From assembly GCA_015478945.1 (NCBI GenBank), contig JABUQX010042195.1, positions 1-21,406 on the forward strand: a stretch of 21,406 bases of DNA. The letters run 5' to 3'. The notes beneath the pieces were generated by a model, which was not told where the DNA came from, did no database searches, and worked only from the letters and a program-made list of their open reading frames with translations. Each line of letters opens with the position of its first letter. Position 1 is the first letter of the stretch. The DNA is from Trachelipus rathkii (taxonomy: Eukaryota; Arthropoda; Malacostraca; Isopoda; Trachelipodidae). Both the position numbers and the translations under genes were made by a program. Of this stretch, positions 10,860 to 18,480 are shown piece by piece.

Positions 10860-11180
10860 TAATAATAAAAAAATAATAATATAATAATAATACCTAAATA
10901 ACTAAAATAATAATAAAAATAATAAAATAAATAATATAAATTAAAATATAATATATATAAATATAAATTTAAACATAAAATAAATATATAGAAGAGGTAT
11001 AAATATTATTAAGTAAAATATCTAAAATATAAATAAAAATGAAAAATTTTATATACACATAAGTACTAGAAACATCAGTGATATAATTTAAAAATAAATA
11101 TAAATATAGCAAAATAATATAAAGTATATATAAATATAATTAAATAATATAAATATATAAAAAAAATATATAATATAAGC
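10860..11180. repeat. A-rich AAT/ATAT low-complexity block
   Basis: Mainly AATAATAATAAA and ATATAAATATAAA sequence with few G or C. On this strand it is A-rich, the mirror of the T-rich TTA block at the left end of the window. There is no coding potential. Confidence 0.85.
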
Positions 11181-12690
11181 CGTCAATATTAAGTAATTAT
11201 AAACATTGAGTGGATACAATAATAAAAAAACTTCTTTAGCTCCACCATCCAAAACTAATTACTTGTACCTATCCAGCCAGCTATACTGCTGATAGCGGTA
11301 TAACAAAAGCAAAGTACTCGAGTTTAAAATATTCTCCAAGTTGTCTACATATCACAGTAATCGAGGCATATACTATAAAGAACATCATTACAGTACAAAA
11401 ATATATATCAACGAATTATAGCTATAACTTAAAAAGACCCAGAAAAACAAATTTAAGAATAATCTTCTCACTTTTTTTCTCTATCTACTTAAGATTTTGC
11501 ATTATGAGGGGATTTCAAGAATTACGTAGCTTATATTAATTATTCACAAATTTCATTATGTAAATGTACTAAAGTTATATCTATAGATGGTAATTATGAA
11601 TATGTAACTACAAACTTATAAGCCATAAGTAACAAACATTAATTCCGAAAGGCTGGCCTAATTAGTAATATAAAATTGCAAACATTAGAACCATCAGAAA
11701 TGCATCTCAAAAATAAATATTCAATATAAATGAAAAACGGTATTTTTTCAAAACTTTATTTTGTTACAAAATTAAATTTAGGAAACACAGAACTGCCAAA
11801 TCGTAATATTAAAAGAGCTGCCAAAATAAGCTTGTATTTATGCCAATTTTTTCACTTGAAAGTGACCAAAATATCCATTTATTTAGTTAAAGAATATTAT
11901 TCAATCATAGATTGAGAAGGATTAAATTTATATCTCTTATAATAAATAACAATTCTAAAGGAACAAAGTATTTCTTATCCTCTTTATCGTTGTATAAATG
12001 TAATAAAGACTTTATATGAAAATCATCTTTTATAATCAATTGAAATTATGATCAAGTGTATCAGATTGATTTATATTATGAGGGTATTTAAACATTTACA
12101 TTTTTTTTTGACGATAATTTAAAATTATTTTAATTCATGATAACAAAAAATTAAAAGAGATTAGAAGAAATGCATTAATAACCCAATTAAACTATTAGAT
12201 TTCATGATCTAACTGTACATAAACCATGTATACCACATGAAGTCCAATTATTTATTCAGAAGTTAACTATTTAATACTACTATTATAGTAGACAACTTTC
12301 TAAAGCGGTAGAGAATACGTACTTTTAAATGAGTAACACACATATGAATAAAATTAAAGTAACGTCACTGATAAGAAAAGCTTGTTTTAATTTTTAGCAC
12401 AAGGGTCAGGGATTTTCCGTATGCAGGATAACAATTTAACACCAGAAAAACGAAAAGAGTTATAATTATTCAGGCTAGAATATGAAAGCCTGCTCCGACA
12501 ACAATAAGCAAATTTAAAAAAAAAGTGAGTGGCCCCAGGTGAATCAATGTGGTTTCTTGATTATAATTTTTTTTTTAAATTTATATACTATTCTTTTTTT
12601 TTTCCAGTTATTTTTTAAATTTAGCTCGGAATAGATCAAATAGGTATAACTAAAATCCTCTACAATATATTATTATCTTTAAACGTAAAA
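11181..12690. other. A-rich non-coding, no gene recognised
   Basis: About 1.5 kb of A-leaning sequence. The only ATG-started frame is 11730-11915 (+, 61 codons), Lys/Ile/Asn-rich as expected from base composition and without recognisable motifs. A T10 run lies near 12568-12577 and a T-run near 12593-12603. Confidence 0.6.
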
Positions 12691-12699
12691 GGAAATATC

Positions 12700-13122
12700 A
12701 ACGACTAGAGAACAAAAAGTCAACACACACCGCAAAGGATGGCAGGTCAATAGTTCAGGGAGTCTCAACACATCCGCACTCTGGTGGATGACAAGACCCT
12801 CCGATAATTCCTAAACACAAAGCTAGAATAACATCACCGACAATACCCACTCTCAGCTATGAGAACGGATAATCAGTCGCTTCCCGGAACCCCGCTCTTC
12901 TGGACAATCTATCTGGGAGTTCCTAGACAATGGGAGAGTTCCATAATTGAAATGACCCGCACCCCCCTACTCGCACCTCAGACATCCGGAGGTATCATGA
13001 AAAAGATACAGCCACCAAGCTACGGACCTCGAGGCCGCTCCTAAAAAAAATATTACTAAAATTTTCCAAAAAACAAACCAACTCCATTATCTCAGGCAAT
13101 ACAACACAAAAATTTTTATCGA
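12700..13122. other. GC-richer island, no gene recognised
   Basis: Base composition shifts to clearly higher G+C with C-runs (such as CACCCCCCTAC near 12960). A 61-codon ATG frame occupies 12859-13044 (+), Pro/Thr/Ser-rich and ending before an A-run. It matches no family I know. The contrast with the flanks suggests either an inserted or transposon-derived piece or an old gene fragment. I cannot tell which. Confidence 0.35.
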
Positions 13123-13674
13123 TCAGAGACTAATCGGGCTAGCCGACGCCGACACTGGAGGAACTGACTGGGAGGGAGAGAGGAGAAACACAGTTTCATA
13201 ACCCGCACCGAGAGGCGAATCGACCTCGGCTAAACAAAGATTAAAAGAAATAACATCATCAACACATAAAAATAACAACCGCCATTGAACCACACAATAA
13301 TCACCAAGACTCACACCTAACAGCACACCAATAAGAACACGTACGAGAGGGGTTTCCATAAAACCGGACACCAATGCCACCAACCGGTATGCGAGAGTGA
13401 GAGAGGAGCATTCTAAGTCCCACCCCCCAACCATTCGTCGTCCACATAAACTAACACAATGCAATGGCAGGCTAACAGAACAACCAAAACTCCTAAATAC
13501 ACAATTAAAACACAAAAACAAAAAAAAGACAATCAACACGAAAAGACCCCCCCCAAAACCACAGAGACACTCAATAGAAATCCAAACACCCATCCTGCCA
13601 TCTTTGCCAGAGTTTAACACCACCAAGACCCTTATAAGGACGTTATCAATCCCATTAATCCAGCTTAACAACAA
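13123..13674 (-). CDS. Long open frame, unknown, probably composition-driven
   Basis: The longest open frame in the window: 183 codons from a TTG, or 156 from the first ATG (residue 28, at 13593). I do not recognise the product. It is dominated by Leu, Val, Phe, Cys, Gly and Ser, with hydrophobic stretches at about residues 43-60 and 109-124 and a Ser/Pro-rich C-terminus. The + strand here is about three-quarters A and C, so the minus strand is T/G-rich and A-poor. That lowers stop frequency and forces hydrophobic codons, so a long empty frame is expected. A plus-strand frame at 13397-13681 overlaps it for the same reason. No splice or promoter evidence supports transcription. I consider a real gene unlikely but not excluded. 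Confidence 0.12.
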   Translation of the reverse strand: MLLSWINGIDNVLIRVLVVLNSGKDGRMGVWISIECLCGFGGGLFVLIVFFLFLCFNCVFRSFGCSVSLPLHCVSLCGRRMVGGWDLECSSLTLAYRLVALVSGFMETPLVRVLIGVLLGVSLGDYCVVQWRLLFLCVDDVISFNLCLAEVDSPLGAGYETVFLLSPSQSVPPVSASASPISL

Positions 13675-14040
13675 ACAATAAAAACAATTTATCTACAAAA
13701 ATAAAAAAAACAAAAAAAAAGTCACAAAAATAAAAAAGTATCACATTTCTAACCATGACACTACGGGAGACAATCTTACAGGAAACTGACAACTTTTCAC
13801 AAATAATATCTAACAAACCACCCTATTAATATCGCTTATTATAACTTGTAGGGACCCATAGACATATCAAGCTTTCTAGCTAGCATACGTGTGAGCATTA
13901 AAAAATTGACGCATCGTCCCCACGCTATCATAATGCAATTATAGCATAAAACTGAAATACAAACACATTGGATGAACTTGATGCAGTTAACTCCTGTAAA
14001 AACGCTGTAAAGATTAATAGAACCCAAAAATACTCAATAA
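13675..14040. other. A-rich non-coding, no gene recognised
   Basis: Begins with an A-rich run interrupted by ATAAAAAAAACAAAAAAAAAG-like text (about 13695-13735). A minus-strand 62-codon frame (13839-14027) has no recognisable motif. Confidence 0.55.
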
Positions 14041-14340
14041 TTACATCAATTATTCAATTTACATAATAACAATTAACTATACCCGTCTCACATAAAACTT
14101 AAATAAGAACACCAGCACACTATATACCATTCACCTACCCCCACTACCTCAAAAACCAATAATATAAACACATCCACACTTACATAACTAAAATGCACAA
14201 CATCACATACACAAATACCTAATATACATACACTCATATAAACCTCATCAGAACCAATAATAAACAAAACAGATCAATTATAATCCATTGCCCACCACTA
14301 CCCCTTAAAAATAATAATATATATATAAAATAAAATCATA
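14041..14340. other. G-depleted A/C-rich tract
   Basis: Hand count over these 300 bases: 7 G against 78 C. The complementary strand is therefore nearly C-free and T/G-rich, like the + strand at 4741-5100. There is no repeat unit; the words are varied (ACATAC, CACCTACC, CAACATCAC), so this is a mutational or functional strand bias rather than a microsatellite. Confidence 0.8.
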
Positions 14341-14479
14341 TCTCACTTATCACTCAACTACAACAACACTCACAAACACCCATAACGCCGATACTTACGG
14401 AATCAAAAATAGAACCCTCATCTTAACCCTCCCATTAAACCAAACCCTTCCAAAATAGCAGAAACCAAGTAATCATCAA

Positions 14480-14821
14480 ATTATAATAATTAAATATGAC
14501 AATTTAGAAATAAATATAAAATATAATAAAAAATATTCATATATATAAATATATTAATAAAATAAGCAATTAATATGAATGCACAAAATAATTAAAAAAA
14601 AGTAAGTTTGCTTTTATATTTGTCTCATATCAATTGGTTTAATTTTTTAAAGTAAGAATAAATTTAGAATATAAAAATTATTTAACCAAAAAAAAAATTT
14701 AAAATACTAAAAACATATACAATAGCTAAGTAATATGTATTAAAAATATATAATTATTTTGTTTAAAAAACAATACAATAATAATACAAAGTTAAATACA
14801 GAGTATCAATTGGTCAAAATG
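14480..14821. repeat. AT-rich low-complexity flank
   Basis: AATATAAAATATAATAAAAAATATT-type sequence with rare G or C leading into the A/T-only core that follows. Confidence 0.7.
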
Positions 14822-15133
14822 TTAAAAATAAATAAATAAATAAATAATAATATATAAAATATTAAAAAAAAATAATAAAAATAAAAAATAAATAAAAAAT
14901 AAAAAATAAATAATAAAATAATAAAATAAAAAAAAAAAAAAAAAAAATAAATAAAAAAAAAAAAAAATAAAAAAATATATATATAATAAATTAAAGTATC
15001 AATATTTAATTAAAAAAAAAAAAATATATAATAAATATAATAAGATAATTATAAATTATAAAAATAATAAATAAAATAATAAAAATAAAAAAAATAATAT
15101 AAATAAAATAAAAAAAAAAATATTATATATAAT
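14822..15133. repeat. Nearly pure A/T tract with A20 and A15 runs
   Basis: From 14822 to 14995 there is no G or C at all (174 bases). The next 138 bases contain only three (14996, 15000, 15044). It is A-dominated with AAAT units, a run of 20 A at 14928-14947, 15 A at 14953-14967, and a short TATATATA. Such tracts can exclude nucleosomes or mark decayed poly-A tails, and they are prone to assembly and length errors. Confidence 0.9.
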
Positions 15134-15840
15134 CTTAACACAATAATAGGGGAAGAGACATCAAAAAAAAAAAAGAAAGCGCAATAGGTAACGAAGGAAG
15201 AAACAACTAGCTAACTAGCTATGTAAATTACTAACTACTAAAATTAATAAAACCTATAACCGTAGGATAAGGAGAGGAGGTGGCACGGAAAACTACAAAT
15301 AAAACAACTATGCTATAGGACATACAAATAAATAATAATAATAATACCAACAGAACAAAAAAAAAAACAAAAAACATAAAAGAGTACTAAGGGATACCAC
15401 GGAGAAGCCAGATCGCGACCGGATGAAGGAGAGAGAGGGGAGAAAATAATCACCATAACCTATGATCGCTCACTACTAAAAATATAAAAAAAAAAAATAC
15501 CAAAAAAAATCATCAAGAATAAGGTCAATATAAGATAACTACTGAGAATCCCGCTTCCCTTCCTCAAATCAATCACACATAGCCGTATCAATTCAAAATG
15601 AACAGAAAAAACTAAATCAGATAGAAAACATTGTTGTGTAGTAAAAATCATTAACTATTTATTCGTACATTTATCCATATTTATTAAAAAGATTCCACGC
15701 ACAATACAACGTTATATCTTAATACATAAAGCTATCGCGCAGACTGTACTATAAGCAAGAACCACTTCGTAAATCCACGTACTCCCCCTCGAATTTTTCA
15801 TATTATATATCAATGAAAAATAAGAAAGTGTTTCATTAAT
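15134..15840. other. A-rich non-coding, no gene recognised
   Basis: A/G-leaning at the start (GGGGAAGAGACATC, then A-runs). AACTAGCT occurs twice in tandem at 15205-15220. An (AAT)4-like run lies near 15330-15345. The minus-strand 63-codon frame (15460-15651) is Phe/Leu/Ile-rich as expected for T-rich sequence. Confidence 0.55.
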
Positions 15841-16450
15841 AAACTAATCTGCGTACCCAAAGCGCTCACGATATCTCACTCCTCAGAGTAACAAATAGAG
15901 CAAGGAGATAGTTCGAGAGCAACCCTACGACCGTATCTCTCCTCTGGCCTGCCTCAACCGGGCGAACGGCTAGAGCTTCTGTAGCTCAACTTTCCATTCT
16001 ACTTCCACCCCAATCCCGACGGTTAGACATGAAATATAATGGTGCTCTGAAAACCCCCGCTCTTTGCGTAATAATTGGTGGTCCCCCTCCCCCGTATCCG
16101 GCGGTCCGTTCACGCGAGAGCAGGCTCTGATCTTCATCCCTTCACAGCCTTTCGCGCCGCTTTTTACATTGCAAGCGCCAACCCAACCTACAGGGTAATT
16201 GATGAAAAGCAAAAAGGGCTCCTCTGGTCGCAGCTCTGCTAATCTCTAGCCCGTAATGTCGCTGCTCCTCGCCCCCCCCCCGCTCGCACAAGTGATCCCC
16301 AACGCTCCTAACCCCACCCCCCCAAATAAAATATCCCCGAGCCATAGCGACTACGTAAGCAACAACTAAATCTCTTAGTATCCAGCAAAATAGCAGCATA
16401 GGAGCTATTAACCCAACTTCTTTCAACACTAAAGCAACCGCGCCTATAGA
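15841..16450. other. GC-rich island, no gene recognised
   Basis: The most GC-rich part of the window; 16081-16140 is about 65% G+C by hand count, with several CpGs. Two overlapping minus-strand frames (142-429 bases into the 16-kb stretch, and 15970-16212; 95 and 80 codons) are open here. Neither has a recognisable motif, and they occupy different frames over the same DNA. A CpG-rich regulatory region, an inserted piece or a decayed transposon are all possible. Confidence 0.4.
16272..16323 (-). other. Potential G-quadruplex on the minus strand
   Basis: On the + strand there are C-runs of 10 (16272-16281), 4 (16297-16300), 4 (16312-16315) and 7 (16317-16323). On the minus strand these give four or more G-tracts of at least 4, with spacers of 1, 11 and 15 bases, and the 10- and 7-base tracts can each supply extra tracts. 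Two further C5 runs lie at 16083-16087 and 16089-16093. Confidence 0.5.
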
Positions 16451-18003
16451 GATTGAATTTCACAAAAACATTGATAATCTATCTACTATAACTAGTGAGA
16501 AGTTAGAGGACGCCAAATCAATTACCAAACATTCAAAAACAAAAAAAAGCACCTGATAATAAAGCAAACTGAAAAAATAATCAAAAGTTGCGCAGCAGAC
16601 GTAGAAGAATAGCGACAAAAAAAAGCAATAAAGAAACTAAAACAAGCACAGCTATGACACGTACGCACAAGAATTAACAAATTTTCACATTACACGCATA
16701 AAATTTCATGTGTATCAGCAGTTAAGCACTTCTAATATATTATACCACAAGACAGATAAGGAAGGATGAAAGAGACAATAAGTAGTTTAAGAAACTGGTG
16801 AATATACAAACAGAGGTCTAATCACATACAACTGACTAATTCAAATATTTATTAATAATGATATGATAGCAATACGAAATTATACCTTAGCAGCGGACCT
16901 ATATAAGCTAAGAACAAGACAACACTATTATTACAAATAGGCAACAGAATTATTATTTATAAAATACAAAAGTTTTTAAATAACTTCTTTTTATAAACAT
17001 ATTTAGCACTTAACATATATAAGACCAGTTCATTACTTAGGGTAATAGGTTCACAAATGTTACCAAAAAGTCTAGCTTTGAACTACCAAAAAATAAATAA
17101 ATCACACATTAAAATAACAAAAGTGGATGAAATTAACTATGAAAGTAATTTAAGATGATATGGGTACAACAATTAATGAACCCCGTTCGTAAAACAAAAA
17201 AAAAAACAAAAAACTACAAACATCAAAAAAAATACTTTACTGATGGATTTACAACGATGAATTCGATTAGAAGCAGGTCTGGTGCTATCAAAAAAAATTC
17301 TAACTATAATCCATTCCTGTCTGGAATTCTCTATACATAACCATCCTTAGATAGCAATGTTAGATACTTATATAATGACAATGTAGGACCAATAAGTAAA
17401 ATCTATTCAATCCGCGTTCGAACGCAACAATCGATCTCGTTAAAACCAACTTCCTACAAAACTCATACGATTGAAGTAGTGACATACGTTACGTCATTCA
17501 ATAAATACTTACATTCCAAGTTAAACAAAAAAAAAAGCCATCGTCAACACTTATCTCCACCTTTATTACTCCTTATAATCATTTACGGCCCTTTCTATCA
17601 CACCACAACACAGCTTCTCTCAATATGCTTTATACTTCGTCTCATTTTACCATCTAGATTCTTTACTCAAACACCTATCCACTAGCTGAACCCACTAAGT
17701 ATTGATCCGTCTGAACACATTCGAACTTTCAGATCTATACTTCTTATTCCAGTACCATAGCATCATGCTACATATTTACAACAAACACAGGTACAGCAAA
17801 AATCATATGCCTCCATGTAAGCCAGACGGGCTAGCAACACTCACATATGGCTTAGTATGCCTTACGCAATTCACCAATGATTATAACATTATTGGCACCA
17901 GCACAAATACCTACATGTCAATTTGCACAAACTTTCCTCAAAAACATTAGCAACTAACATGCATCACTATCGTTCCCTTCTCACTCCAAAACACATAGCC
18001 CTT
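16451..18003. other. A-rich non-coding, no gene recognised
   Basis: Short frames at 17155-17340 (ATG, 61 codons), 17479-17685 (GTG start) and 17702-17950 (TTG start) on the + strand show no known motif. A 12-base perfect palindrome GCGTTCGAACGC lies at 17414-17425; it is not a tRNA T-arm. I see no other structure. Confidence 0.55.
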
Positions 18004-18011
18004 ACAATGAA

Positions 18012-18110
18012 CAGTGGCGGCTCCTAGAGCAGCGGCGACGTGGGCAACTCAAAACACTAGAGAGGGTCCCTGCGCAGCTCATATAACAAGGGCAACCCAG
18101 CGCGCATTCA
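18012..18110 (+). mobile_element. Candidate hAT-type DNA transposon end
   Basis: CAGTGGCGGCTCC (18012-18024) begins a roughly 100-base GC-rich patch that stands out sharply from its AT-rich surroundings. CAGTGGCGG-type starts are characteristic of terminal inverted repeats of many hAT-superfamily elements in animals and of their non-autonomous derivatives. The inner sequence (GTGGGCAAC near 18040, GGGCAACCC near 18090) is compatible. The opposite end and the 8-base target duplication (ACAATGAA precedes the start) were not found, and no transposase frame is present, so this would be a truncated remnant. Confidence 0.4.
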
Positions 18111-18240
18111 ATCCAGATACCACAGGCAACTACAAACAAGAATCATAAACCGTGGGCCATAACCATTAAACCTAACCTCTGAATCGAAGCTGCCGAATAT
18201 TATACTACTCCTCATGATATATATAATATCAATTACGAAG

Positions 18241-18480
18241 TAATCAATAACTCAAAACATTCAAACCGTCAGTATATAATAAAATCCACACCCAATACCT
18301 TCCCAATATGATCTACACTAACCAATATTACAGAACATAAACCCCTATATAACAAATAAGCACAAACCCCGATACCCAAAATCTACAACTGAAAACAATC
18401 CAAACTAATATACTACAAAAAATATACAACTCAAAACAAACAAAATAAAAAAAAAACAAAAAACAACCCAAAAAATAGAA
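18241..18480. other. G-depleted A/C-rich tract
   Basis: Hand count over 240 bases: 8 G against 59 C. The character is the same as at 14041-14340, with varied non-tandem words and an A10 run near 18447-18456. It has no open frame of note. Confidence 0.75.

Noticed and set aside
13397..13681. 94-codon plus-strand frame rich in Lys, Pro and Thr
   Set aside because: It overlaps the minus-strand frame and its composition follows directly from A/C-rich sequence. It has no known motif.
15970..16429. Two overlapping minus-strand frames of 80 and 95 codons
   Set aside because: They use different frames over shared DNA in a GC-rich, stop-poor island and show no recognisable domain.
17411..17425. TTCGAAC resembling a tRNA T-loop
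   Set aside because: It is the centre of a 12-base palindrome. No 5-base T-stem with the right spacing, anticodon arm or acceptor stem can be drawn around it.
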